A program made the translations under genes and the position numbers. The notes under the pieces were generated by a model that worked only from the letters and a program-made list of their open reading frames with translations, was not told the origin of the DNA and did not search any database. This document shows positions 1-6,726 of a DNA stretch of 47,361 nucleotides, one piece after another; the stretch's first letter is position 1; every line of letters starts with the position of its first letter. This stretch comes from an uncultured Oscillospiraceae bacterium (GTDB lineage: Bacteria > Bacillota > Clostridia > Oscillospirales > Oscillospiraceae). The DNA is taken from assembly GCA_951801655.1 (NCBI GenBank), contig CATONV010000012.1, forward strand, positions 1-47,361, written 5' to 3'.

Positions 1-29
1 AAAAACGACAAAATTTCTTCGGCGTTTTC

Positions 30-101
30 TTACAATTTCATATCGGCGTTGACATCAAGACCCTCCATCATAAAAAATACCATGTAAAGCCGTTCTTTCA
101 T
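30..101 (-). CDS. Possible 23-aa small ORF
   Basis: A 24-codon frame starts with ATG a few bases after a GGAGG ribosome site at about 109-115 and ends in TAA. The predicted peptide starts MKERLYMVFF and is hydrophobic at its N-terminus, but it is too short to classify. It faces away from the ribbon-helix-helix gene at 507, leaving a non-coding region of about 400 bases between the two. It could equally be the leader or the end of something outside the window. The only support is the ribosome site and position. Confidence 0.3.
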   Translation of the reverse strand: MKERLYMVFFMMEGLDVNADMKL

Positions 102-121
102 TTTCTTTACCTCCATTGCGC

Positions 122-184
122 TGGACACAATGGACAATATGGACACAATTAGGGCGACGGCGGGTATTCTGTCCATTCTGTCCA
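122..184. repeat. 9-bp-phased TGGACA / TGTCCA array
   Basis: TGGACA occurs at 122, 131 and 140, exactly 9 bp apart. Its reverse complement TGTCCA occurs at 170 and 179, again 9 bp apart, with one more copy at 271. The halves face each other, so 131-145 can pair with 170-184 at 13 of 15 positions around a 24-base loop. It could be a multi-site protein target (regulator or replication initiator) or an RNA hairpin. No known family is recognised. Confidence 0.55.
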
Positions 185-352
185 CGGTGTACCTCCTTCA
201 AATTTTAGGGGCTTGTCCCGGTGGCTGGGGGCTGTTAAGGGTTCCTTACCTTACTGTGTCCCTTCTATCCTGTCCAGCTCTTGCCTTGCGCTCCCTATTG
301 TTTCTACCGCCTTGACCGGGGCTGTTCCCTCCTGACAATGATAAGTATACAC

Positions 353-433
353 TATTCACGGGAATATGTCTATTGGCAGAGTGTACATATTTACGGGAAT
401 ATATTTGTTGATGTTTGCTATTTACGGGAGTAG
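353..433 (+). repeat. Three direct 15-bp repeats (TATTTACGGGAATAT type)
   Basis: Copies lie at 353-367, 388-402 and 419-433, with starts 35 and 31 bp apart, close to three helical turns. The first two differ at one base; the third diverges at its right end. The third overlaps the -35 box of the promoter ahead of the ribbon-helix-helix gene at 507, so they are probable operators for that protein or a replication-type iteron set. Confidence 0.6.
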
Positions 434-449
434 ATTTCTGTGGTATAAT
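421..449 (+). promoter_or_regulatory. Promoter of the ribbon-helix-helix gene
   Basis: TTTACG at 421-426, a 17-bp spacer and a consensus TATAAT at 444-449 form a sigma-A-type promoter reading into the gene at 507. The -35 box sits inside the third 15-bp repeat, so a protein bound to the repeats would block it. Confidence 0.65.
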
Positions 450-506
450 TAGACCATAATGGAGGAGGTGCAAACAAAAGAAAGCGCCCCCCTGGAGGTG
501 AAATAT

Positions 507-863
507 ATGCCAGTATCAAAGGCACAGCAAAAATCAGTTCATAAATACGTCAAAAACAATTATGACCGAATGGAACTAACCGTCCAAAAAGGCCGTAAGG
601 ACCTTATTAAGGCTCATGCAGAGGCCCGTGGCGAGAGCACCAACGCATTTATAGGCCGGGCCATTCAGGAGACTATGGAGCGGGACACAGGAGGCCCCCA
701 GGAGGCCGCAGGAGCGCCCGCAGGGGTAGGGGTAGTGTCCCTACCCCCGGAGGCCCTTAAAATGGCCCAAGAGGCCGCACAGGCCGCAGGAGAGGGTGTC
801 CCGCAGTTTGTTGCCCGTGCCATTGAAAGCCGGGCCGCATTGGATGAACAGGAAAGGGGGTGA
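507..863 (+). CDS. Arc/MetJ-type ribbon-helix-helix DNA-binding protein
   Basis: The 118-aa product starts MPVSKAQQKSVHKYVK and then has a short basic segment around residues 15-55 (MELTVQKGRKDLIKAHAEA, then ESTNAFIGRAIQETME). This is the beta-strand plus two-helix pattern of the Arc/CopG/MetJ family, common in Clostridia mobile elements. The last 60 residues are rich in Ala, Pro and Gly. I chose the ATG at 507 because GGAGGTG at 494-500 sits at good spacing; the in-frame ATG at 459 overlaps a Shine-Dalgarno-like GGAGGAGG and would add 16 unconserved-looking residues. Three direct repeats and a promoter lie just upstream, so it is probably a self-repressing regulator of the element, possibly with a copy-control role. 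Confidence 0.75.
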   Translation: MPVSKAQQKSVHKYVKNNYDRMELTVQKGRKDLIKAHAEARGESTNAFIGRAIQETMERDTGGPQEAAGAPAGVGVVSLPPEALKMAQEAAQAAGEGVPQFVARAIESRAALDEQERG

Positions 864-868
864 ATGAT

Positions 869-1033
869 ATGACCGAGAAGGAACAGGCTACAAGCATGAT
901 TGCAAAGTATATGGATTTGCTTCGCATCGAAAAGGCAGAGGACCGTGACCGGGAGATCAAGAACCAGCTCCGTGAAACGAAAGCCATGCTGGAGGCGCTC
1001 GGGGTCGTGGTAGAGGATTTGGTCATTGAATGA
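869..1033 (+). CDS. 54-aa charged small protein
   Basis: An ATG at 869 follows the stop of the ribbon-helix-helix gene by five bases and has an AAAGGGGG ribosome site inside that gene's end, so the two are translationally linked. The peptide (MTEKEQATSM..., ending VVVEDLVIE) is strongly charged and looks wholly helical, possibly a short coiled coil, with Leu/Ile/Met spaced through residues 10-45. I recognise no family. The tight coupling to a DNA-binding protein suggests an accessory or partner role in element control. Confidence 0.6.
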   Translation: MTEKEQATSMIAKYMDLLRIEKAEDRDREIKNQLRETKAMLEALGVVVEDLVIE

Positions 1034-1040
1034 CAGCAGA

Positions 1041-1068
1041 AGGACCGGGGGAATTCTCCTCCGGTCCT
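1041..1068. terminator. Stem-loop between convergent genes
   Basis: AGGACCGG at 1041-1048 pairs with CCGGTCCT at 1061-1068 eight bases after the stop of the 54-aa gene. No U-run follows, so an intrinsic terminator is only possible. It lies between that gene and the convergent gene ending at 1176. Confidence 0.35.
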
Positions 1069-1175
1069 CTGTATTTCCCCGGCGAGACCGGGCGCTTCCA
1101 CATGGTCAAGGTATAGGGGTATAGTTACCCTCTGCCATAGTTGCAACCTGTGTAACTCCCCGGCCCCGGCTGGCT

Positions 1176-1457
1176 TTAAGCCTTATTTTTGGCTTTCTGG
1201 AGTGCTGCCATTGCCGCCGCCTTTTGCGCTTCACTGGCGACACGGGGAGGACGAATTTTAATCCAGCTTTTCGGTATGTAATACTCTACTGCTTGCCCAT
1301 CATGACAGGTTTTGACAAGTCGGCAATCCTCCGGGCGTTCCTGGGCCAGCTGCTCCAGCCGCCGCCGCATGGTGCCGTTGTGGGTGTAGACGCTGGCTGT
1401 TTTTTCCTCCTCGTTGAAATTGATAATCGTCTCTTGCTCATATCGTGTTAAATTCAT
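1176..1457 (-). CDS. 93-aa conserved-type element protein, unknown function
   Basis: The frame starts at an ATG at 1457 behind GGAGGAC, giving MNLTRYEQETIINFNEEEKT; an in-frame extension to 1493 has no such ribosome site. The sequence has an acidic N-terminus with a short beta-rich stretch (ASVYTHNGTMRRRL), a Cys at about residue 52 and a basic, Ala/Lys-rich tail. It lacks membrane segments or a recognised catalytic motif. It is the last gene of the leftward element operon. Proteins beginning like this occur in Clostridia phages and integrative elements, but I cannot assign a role. Confidence 0.6.
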   Translation of the reverse strand: MNLTRYEQETIINFNEEEKTASVYTHNGTMRRRLEQLAQERPEDCRLVKTCHDGQAVEYYIPKSWIKIRPPRVASEAQKAAAMAALQKAKNKA

Positions 1458-1676
1458 GTAGTCCTCCTTTTTTAGTGCAACTTTTTGCAACAATGTTTGC
1501 TGTATCTGAGGTTTTCTAAGGTTTTGCAGCTCTTTTTAGGGCCTGCGAAATCTGCGGTTCAATCTCACGTTGGCGAGCAAACACAAGTTTTCCCAAGCCG
1601 CCGGAAAATGATCCGTCTTTTTTATGTTTGCACTTTCTTGCATTTTCAACACTTTCCAGCTAGAAAAAGGGGGAGG

Positions 1677-2162
1677 TCACATCTGGCCTAAGAGCCATTC
1701 AAAGCCGGGGAGCGTGGATATCTGCGCTCCCTGAATCCCCTGCTTCTCCAGTTCGGCGGTGGCTTCCTCCCTACTGCATCCCAGGACAGCGGCTATATCA
1801 TCCAGGCTGAAAAGCTCCTCCTTGCCGCTCTCCATCGAGAGGGCCAGCCGGGCACCGACTAGACAAGCCTCCAAGGAGAGGTCACGGTCAAGGCCACTTT
1901 TGACAATCCTCTGTACCTCTCTCAGATGAACACCAAACCTGTCTGCAATAGACTGGAGCTTGTCCGCATTCTCAAACATGGGCATATGCTTTGCGGAGCA
2001 CTTTTCACAGAAAGCGCTTGCCTCCTCCACATCTCCTCCAGTACATTCCAGAATATCGGCAAGGTCGATCTGGTGCATGGTGCCGCACTTCGGGCACTTT
2101 GCAAAGGTATTGCCATAGTTGATAGGGGTAAACTCCCCAGATTCGCTTTTCACGTACAGCAT
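1677..2162 (-). CDS. 161-aa zinc-ribbon/HTH-like element protein
   Basis: Residues 20-60 contain two Cys pairs, CPKC at about 23-26 and CEKC at about 52-55, typical of a zinc ribbon. The middle (QSIADRFGVHLREVQRIVKSG) and the C-terminal part (SLDDIAAVLGCSREEATAEL) look like helix-turn-helix segments. It is therefore plausibly a DNA-binding or transcription-accessory protein. The start at 2162 follows AAGGAGAAT. It sits 31 bases downstream of the resolvase-like gene on the same strand. The family is not recognised and the DNA-binding role is inferred. Confidence 0.6.
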   Translation of the reverse strand: MLYVKSESGEFTPINYGNTFAKCPKCGTMHQIDLADILECTGGDVEEASAFCEKCSAKHMPMFENADKLQSIADRFGVHLREVQRIVKSGLDRDLSLEACLVGARLALSMESGKEELFSLDDIAAVLGCSREEATAELEKQGIQGAQISTLPGFEWLLGQM

Positions 2163-2193
2163 AATTAATTATTCTCCTTTTTCGTAAATTTTC

Positions 2194-2553
2194 CTATTTT
2201 TTCCGGTTTTCGCCGGTTTCTGCCGCTTGATAGAAGGTCAGAAAATCGCTCAACTCCATGCAAATCAACCACTTAGAGCGGGAGCGCCGAAAAATCACAG
2301 TTGGCACACCGTCCCCGAATCGCTGGGCGTCTTTTTGGCTCTGTTCCATCCATGCCCACACCTGGGCACGTTCAGCCCTCTTAATCTCCAGGTGGACACC
2401 ATCAAGCCCATAGAGGTCTGGACGCTGCCCAAAGGACTGTGTACCGCCCCGCTCCACAGGGTAGCCGTGATCTCGCAGTATAGCCATAACCTCCCGCTCC
2501 CCGGCGGCGCCTTTACGTGCGCTTTTAGCTCCCGTGGTGCTCACCATCCTCAT
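2194..2553 (-). CDS. Holliday-junction-resolvase-like PD-(D/E)XK nuclease
   Basis: The 119-aa protein carries the pattern of Hjc-type or VRR-like nucleases: KGAAGEREVMAILRDHGY (Glu in the first helix), RPDLYG (catalytic Asp) and LEIKRAE (E-x-K). Together these make the PD-(D/E)XK metal site. The length fits this family. Likely roles are resolving branched replication or recombination intermediates of the element, or a nicking function. Its 5' end overlaps the 46-aa gene by 29 bases in another frame, so the start is uncertain: the ATGs at 2553 and 2547 are both possible. It is in the primase/helicase operon. Confidence 0.7.
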   Translation of the reverse strand: MRMVSTTGAKSARKGAAGEREVMAILRDHGYPVERGGTQSFGQRPDLYGLDGVHLEIKRAERAQVWAWMEQSQKDAQRFGDGVPTVIFRRSRSKWLICMELSDFLTFYQAAETGENRKK

Positions 2554-2665
2554 GCACGTCCACGCCTACGATTTTACCGTTGGCTGACTTATGTATGGTC
2601 ACGGGCTTGCCGTCATAGGCCGCACATAGCAGCTTGTCCAGTAATGCCCATTCAGTTTTATCCAT
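2525..2665 (-). CDS. 46-aa small protein
   Basis: A frame of 47 codons starts with ATG at 2665 after AAGGAGT at spacing seven and stops inside the next gene. The peptide begins MDKTEWALLDKLLCAAYDGK and ends VDVHEDGEHHGS, so it is acidic and His-rich at its C-terminus. It lies between the primase/helicase and the nuclease and overlaps the nuclease start, the usual packing in phage-like operons. No function is recognised; support comes from the ribosome site and gene packing. Confidence 0.55.
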   Translation of the reverse strand: MDKTEWALLDKLLCAAYDGKPVTIHKSANGKIVGVDVHEDGEHHGS

Positions 2666-2709
2666 GAAATACTCCTTTCTGGTTGCCGCTTTTTGCTAGG
2701 CGTAGAAAC

Positions 2710-2763
2710 CGTCAACTTCGGCAACTTTGGTTACTCTGGTTGCCCCGGTTGCCGAAGTTGACG
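2710..2763. repeat. 16-bp perfect inverted repeat with 9-bp-phased GGTTGC units
   Basis: CGTCAACTTCGGCAAC at 2710-2725 is perfectly complementary to 2748-2763 around a 22-base loop. The loop and right arm contain GGTTAC at 2729 and GGTTGC at 2738 and 2747, each 9 bp apart. It lies between the end of the primase/helicase gene and the 46-aa gene. No U-run flanks it, so it is not a clear terminator. An origin-type hairpin, protein site or mRNA processing site are all possible. Confidence 0.6.
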
Positions 2764-2786
2764 AAACTATACCCTAACAAAAACCA

Positions 2787-4652
2787 TCAACCGCCGTCTG
2801 GAATGGCAACCTGCTCCGCTTCCGTACTGTCAATGCGCTGGATCATGAATCCATTACAAGATTGCCCTTCCTTCTTGACCTTGCACACCTTCAAATAATA
2901 CCCGTCATCAGCCAGCCTATCCTTGACGGCATCCAGGGCTTTCTTTGGCTGTGATCCGCCGAAAATCAGTTCCCCATATATCCCCTTGAACTCTTCATAA
3001 GAATACCGTGTGGGCACAAACTGATTAGCAGAGTCCTCTATCGCTTCGACTAGGGCGTTATTTATAGCGCTGTGCTCCTTATCACCCTGTATGACTTCCC
3101 ACGGAGTAGACCGCCGCCGGGCCGCTGCTTCCAGCGTCTGCTTGGTCACATCGGAAAAGCCGTCCCACACTAACCCGCCGTCGTCGATCCTGTACCGGAC
3201 GGACTTTCCATAGGCGGCGTAATTGGTCTTGGTGTGGATCATCACCCGGCAATCTTCGTCTGAATCATCGAAGATCACCCGAAATGCAGACCGGGAGGCG
3301 TTGATAAAGTCGCTGGACCCTGTGGCGGCGTTGTTGGCGTTCTCCCCCTGGGCGCGTTTATTTACATGAGATACCAAGATCATAGCGCACTGGCAGTTCT
3401 TTGCAAGGTGCGCCAGCTTTTGAAAGACAGGCCGCAGAGCGTTTACCCGGTTGATATCCACTCCAGCTCCCAGAAATGCGTGCCAGGGGTCAATGATAAC
3501 CAGCGCTGGAGCATAGGTTTTTACCGTGGCTTCAAATTCGTCGTAAGCGTCGGAAAAGTTCATCCCGATAGAATCGGAACAGTCCAGAATCATAACCTTG
3601 TCCAGATCAGCACCGGACCGATATAGGCGTTTCCTCAGAATTTCCCCGCTGTCCTCAGCGGAAATAATCAGGACAGGCTTTCCCTCACCGTCAAATTCTT
3701 CTCCAGGCAGTGTTTTCCCAGTGCTCACCGCAGCAGCGATACCACAACAGAGGATCGTCTTGCCGGTGCCGCCGTCCGCCATCATCACGGAGTAGTCACC
3801 AATGGGAAGATAGGGATACCATAGAAAGCAGGTGTTATCCTCACCGAAAGAGGAGGCCGCTTTTGCGACACGGCCTTTTGTGGGCTGTTCTGGTCTGTCA
3901 GCCGGGGGTGGTGCCCACTGCGGGGTGTCTGTGGTCAGCTGTGCGATCATCTCCACGGCTTTCTCCACCCCGGCCCAGGCAATCAGGTCGGACACGTCCC
4001 CATGTTCGGGAATCTCCGGCCACACCGTGGAAATGTCCAGTACCTGGACGCTAGCGGCAGCACCATACAGGGCGGCAGCTGTTTCCTGTGCATAGGTCCG
4101 GCCCACATCGTCATGGTCTTGGAAGATACACACAGGCAGACCTCGAAGCTGTTCCGTGTACTCCTGCCGCCATTTTCCCGGTCCTGCTCCATCTTCGCCG
4201 CTGACGGCGTCATAGCCCAGCCTGTGGAGATTGTCGGCATCCTTTTCGCCCTCGCAAATGAACACGGCCCCGGACAGCTCCCCGGCTATGTGGAGACTAT
4301 GGGGGACACCCTGGCGGTTGTAAATCCATCCGCCCTTGCCGTCCGGCCTGCGCCATGAAAAGGACTTGTCCGCCCTGCGCAGCTTCTGAGTTCCGTTAGG
4401 ATAGGTATAGGTGGCAACCACTGGAGGACGGCCTTTTACCGGAGCGTCTTTAGGCTTGTCCACGAACAGGTCCTTGACTGACAACCCCAGCGCCCCGGCA
4501 ATATCCTCCACACCGCAGCCAGCGTGACATTTCAACAGTATGCGCCCATCCTGGCCCGTGGAAATAGATAGTCTCCCGTGTTGGTCATCATGGGCAGGGC
4601 AGCGGGCGGACCACTGACCCCTGCCGCCCTTTACATCTTTGAGTTTGGTCAA
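2787..4652 (-). CDS. Element primase/helicase (CHC2-type zinc finger, TOPRIM, RepA-like ATPase)
   Basis: The 621-aa protein combines three parts. A primase-type zinc finger has C18, H21, C42 and C46. A TOPRIM domain has the Glu of CEGEKD at about 132-137 and the Asp cluster in FQDHDDVG at about 178-184. A RecA-fold ATPase has Walker A DGGTGKT at 293-299 and a Walker B (ALVIIDPWHAF). This arrangement is used by phages and integrative elements to prime and unwind their own DNA. The only in-frame start is TTG at 4652. Just upstream a GTG overlaps the preceding stop but is out of frame because of a 4-bp AGTA repeat, so the native start may have been lost or shifted. It follows the 134-aa gene by 20 bases. 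Confidence 0.85.
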   Translation of the reverse strand: MTKLKDVKGGRGQWSARCPAHDDQHGRLSISTGQDGRILLKCHAGCGVEDIAGALGLSVKDLFVDKPKDAPVKGRPPVVATYTYPNGTQKLRRADKSFSWRRPDGKGGWIYNRQGVPHSLHIAGELSGAVFICEGEKDADNLHRLGYDAVSGEDGAGPGKWRQEYTEQLRGLPVCIFQDHDDVGRTYAQETAAALYGAAASVQVLDISTVWPEIPEHGDVSDLIAWAGVEKAVEMIAQLTTDTPQWAPPPADRPEQPTKGRVAKAASSFGEDNTCFLWYPYLPIGDYSVMMADGGTGKTILCCGIAAAVSTGKTLPGEEFDGEGKPVLIISAEDSGEILRKRLYRSGADLDKVMILDCSDSIGMNFSDAYDEFEATVKTYAPALVIIDPWHAFLGAGVDINRVNALRPVFQKLAHLAKNCQCAMILVSHVNKRAQGENANNAATGSSDFINASRSAFRVIFDDSDEDCRVMIHTKTNYAAYGKSVRYRIDDGGLVWDGFSDVTKQTLEAAARRRSTPWEVIQGDKEHSAINNALVEAIEDSANQFVPTRYSYEEFKGIYGELIFGGSQPKKALDAVKDRLADDGYYLKVCKVKKEGQSCNGFMIQRIDSTEAEQVAIPDGG

Positions 4653-4672
4653 AATATCTCTGGTGTCCGTAC

Positions 4673-5077
4673 TTACTCACCGCCTATCGTTCCCCGCTCG
4701 ACGGCCTCAGCTACCTTGACAATCTCAGCGGCCCGGCCACGCATGGACTTTATGAATTTCTCCCGCTCCTGGGCATCACCGGCCAAATAGTAGCCATTTA
4801 TGTTGTCTGACAGGATCGGGATACCCCGCAGCCGTTCTGCCTGGATCATCCTCCGCACCTCCCGGCCAGGGAGACCGGCCAGCTCTTTCAGGTGCCGGAG
4901 CGGGACGGCGGCACTTTGGCCGTGGCCCAGCAAATCGGAAATTTTCACCGCTTGCCCCGGCGGCGCTGATGTGGTAGACTGAGAATCGGAAGTGGAGGCC
5001 CCTGCAAGTCCCGCTCCCGCCTCGACCCGCTCCACGGTTGCCGCCGTGGGGTGGGTCATTTTTGTGCTGTCGCTCAT
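4673..5077 (-). CDS. 134-aa element protein with HTH-like segment
   Basis: ATG at 5077 overlaps the stop of the excisionase-like gene (ATGA), a sign of translational coupling; GAGGTGAGC provides the ribosome site. The first 50 residues are Ser/Thr/Ala-rich and probably disordered. Residues 55-110 form a compact domain (VPLRHLKELAGLPGREVRRM, then RGIPILSDNINGYY) resembling a winged-helix fold. The C-terminus is a charged helix. Similar proteins precede primase/helicase genes in Clostridia elements. A replication-accessory or regulatory role is inference. Confidence 0.6.
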   Translation of the reverse strand: MSDSTKMTHPTAATVERVEAGAGLAGASTSDSQSTTSAPPGQAVKISDLLGHGQSAAVPLRHLKELAGLPGREVRRMIQAERLRGIPILSDNINGYYLAGDAQEREKFIKSMRGRAAEIVKVAEAVERGTIGGE

Positions 5078-5265
5078 GCGCTCACCTCCGTCTGTCGTTT
5101 CACCCATTCCCGCAGTCCATCGACATAAATCAGTGTGCGATTTCCTAGCTTGAACGATGGAAAATCAGCCCGTCCTATGTATTGGTAAATCGTGGGCCTT
5201 GATACTCCCAGCAGCCGGGCCGCTTCTGCGGCACTGACGGCCAGAGGCTCCAGTTTGTCTGCCAT
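5074..5265 (-). CDS. AlpA/excisionase-like MerR-fold DNA-binding protein
   Basis: The 63-aa product has the classic short excisionase pattern: AAEAARLLGVSRPTIYQYI (helix-turn-helix), then FPSFKLGNRTLIYVDGLREWVKRQ (wing and tail). ATG at 5265 follows GGAGGTGGTC and overlaps the upstream gene's stop (TGATG). Upstream in-frame codons lack a ribosome site. With an integrase on the same element it probably acts as a recombination directionality factor, though proteins of this type can also be transcription activators. Confidence 0.75.
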   Translation of the reverse strand: MADKLEPLAVSAAEAARLLGVSRPTIYQYIGRADFPSFKLGNRTLIYVDGLREWVKRQTEVSA

Positions 5266-5444
5266 CAGACCACCTCCCCAGCCAGCTCCCGGATAATGGA
5301 AAAGATTTTTTCCTTTTCCTCGGCGGGCAACTCCCGGCGGAGTTTGCGGGACAGAGAACAGTCCGCAATCCCCAGCGCCTCCGCTATCTGCCACAGCTTC
5401 ACGCCTGCTCCGGCTGCGGTTCGTCTAATGTCTTGGTTACTCAT
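5265..5444 (-). CDS. 59-aa HTH regulator, first gene of the element operon
   Basis: ATG at 5444 follows GGAGGTGTGACCA. The product begins MSNQDIRRTAAGAGVKLWQI and continues AEALGIADCSLSRKLRREL, a complete helix-turn-helix, with an acidic helical tail. It ends in TGA overlapping the next ATG. Small proteins of this layout are frequent beside excisionase genes in Clostridia integrative elements. It is the promoter-proximal gene, divergent from the AT-rich gene at 5600, so it may control the shared intergenic region containing the CAACGTTG palindrome. Confidence 0.7.
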   Translation of the reverse strand: MSNQDIRRTAAGAGVKLWQIAEALGIADCSLSRKLRRELPAEEKEKIFSIIRELAGEVV

Positions 5445-5468
5445 TGGTCACACCTCCAAGAATTGTTG

Positions 5469-5497
5469 TTGACAGCCCTGTAGTTAGCTGTTATAAT
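5469..5497 (+). promoter_or_regulatory. Perfect consensus promoter for the AT-rich cargo gene
   Basis: TTGACA at 5469-5474, 17 bp, then TATAAT at 5492-5497. Both hexamers match the sigma-A consensus exactly. It reads towards the gene at 5600 and leaves an untranslated leader of roughly 95 bases. Confidence 0.75.
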
Positions 5498-5498
5498 T

Positions 5499-5527
5499 AT
5501 TTTAGCAAACAACAACGTTGCTTGCAA
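5499..5527 (-). promoter_or_regulatory. Divergent promoter of the leftward element operon with palindrome
   Basis: On the minus strand TTGCAA (5527-5522), a 17-bp spacer and TAAAAT (5504-5499) read towards the HTH gene at 5444. The palindrome CAACGTTG at 5513-5520 lies within the spacer. This promoter is immediately next to the rightward TATAAT at 5492-5497, so one bound repressor could affect both. Confidence 0.55.
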
Positions 5528-5599
5528 GTGATTTGAATATCGTTTGATAACAACTTGTCTGTAAAAAGAAAAATTGTAGCAGATAACGGAGTGAGCGCC

Positions 5600-6625
5600 T
5601 TGACTCTTTATGAATGTGACTTTAAAAAATTGGAAGAATATCTGTGTGATGATACTGAGGATGACCAACAACCGTTTCCGCTTGGGGAATTTTTATGTAA
5701 TTTACTATCAATAAATTTTGAAAATGTTGCAAAATCTATTAGTTTGTTTCTGGAAGAAAGTTGGATAAAAGGTAACGAGTTTCCAACAGAACAGCTCCAG
5801 GAACTAGTAAACAGGCTATGTGTAACATCGGAATTTGGTGAAATGCGAGGTATGTTCACAATGTTGAAATACCTTTATTCAAAAGGTGAGACGCAAGAAG
5901 TAATCAATGTTTATGGAAATTTGAAAGATGCATTTTTCTTTGAAACGTTTGAATGCTTCAAGGTTGGTGCAGTTTTACAAGCGTATTTAGAAGAAAGTGA
6001 AAACATCCCCGAAATGACATCCGCAACTAATTTTGAACGGTTTATAAATGGGTTTCTTGAAGTGAAAATAATGCGTAACGATCAAGCTGCATCATTAAGC
6101 GAATATAGTCTAAGTCAGGATATTTTCCCTGGATGTGATATCAGAGGAATTGTCAAAGATGTATTTTTAAATTTGGAACAGTTTAATGATAGTTATTCTG
6201 TTTTTGCTTTAGATCATTTAGATACATTACTAATTTCTTCAATTTACTACTTCTTTTTGAATGGATTTTGTTTTAAGCGTTGTAAAAACTGTGGTAAATT
6301 TTTTGTTCCTCTGTCCCGGTCAGACGAAATGTATTGTAACAATGTGTCACCACAAGATCAAATGAGAACGTGTAAAGAATATGGTTCACAAAAATTGTGG
6401 TATGACAGGCTTAAAAGTGACGAAGTTGCGAAATTGGCCCGAAATATTTACAGTGCAAAACAAATGCTGGTTCGACGAAACCCGGACATTGTCGGCTATA
6501 AGAAAATGTTTGACTATTTTAAGCTAGAGCGCAAGAAGTGGGAGACTTTGGTCAAATCGGGCGAAAAGAGCAAAGAAGAATATTTAAGTTGGCTAAATGA
6601 AATGAAAGCAAAAAAGACATTATAA
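5600..6625 (+). CDS. AT-rich cargo gene, DUF6076-like zinc-finger protein
   Basis: The 341-aa protein has a mostly helical N-terminal 230 residues without a known domain. A Cys motif, CKNCGKFF with later Cys in YCNN and TCKEYG, follows around residues 245-280 and recalls the C-terminal region of DUF6076-type proteins. A charged helical tail completes it. I favour the TTG at 5600 because GGAGTGAG lies eight bases upstream; an in-frame TTG at 5555 is the alternative. The gene is visibly AT-rich, unlike the GC-rich genes around it, and has its own perfect promoter, so it looks like recently acquired cargo. Function unknown; an accessory or defence role is speculation. Confidence 0.65.
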   Translation: MTLYECDFKKLEEYLCDDTEDDQQPFPLGEFLCNLLSINFENVAKSISLFLEESWIKGNEFPTEQLQELVNRLCVTSEFGEMRGMFTMLKYLYSKGETQEVINVYGNLKDAFFFETFECFKVGAVLQAYLEESENIPEMTSATNFERFINGFLEVKIMRNDQAASLSEYSLSQDIFPGCDIRGIVKDVFLNLEQFNDSYSVFALDHLDTLLISSIYYFFLNGFCFKRCKNCGKFFVPLSRSDEMYCNNVSPQDQMRTCKEYGSQKLWYDRLKSDEVAKLARNIYSAKQMLVRRNPDIVGYKKMFDYFKLERKKWETLVKSGEKSKEEYLSWLNEMKAKKTL

Positions 6626-6628
6626 AAA

Positions 6629-6659
6629 CCGCCCCCGGTGCTTGCAACACCAGGGACGG
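6629..6659. terminator. GC-rich stem-loop after the cargo gene
   Basis: CCGCCCCCGGTG and CACCAGGGACGG pair at 10 of 12 positions around CTTGCAA, starting three bases after the stop of the 341-aa gene. The U-run is on the minus-strand side, so it would terminate leftward transcription best. It may also weaken read-through into the integrase. Confidence 0.35.
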
Positions 6660-6726
6660 CTATAGGGGCAACAAACTTTGCGGGCCTGTTGCTCCTCCAT
6701 CATATCAAAAACAGGAGGAAAAATCA

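Noticed and set aside
122-433. CRISPR array
   Set aside because: The repeats are only 6 and 15 bp, spacers are irregular or 3 bp long, and no cas gene is present.
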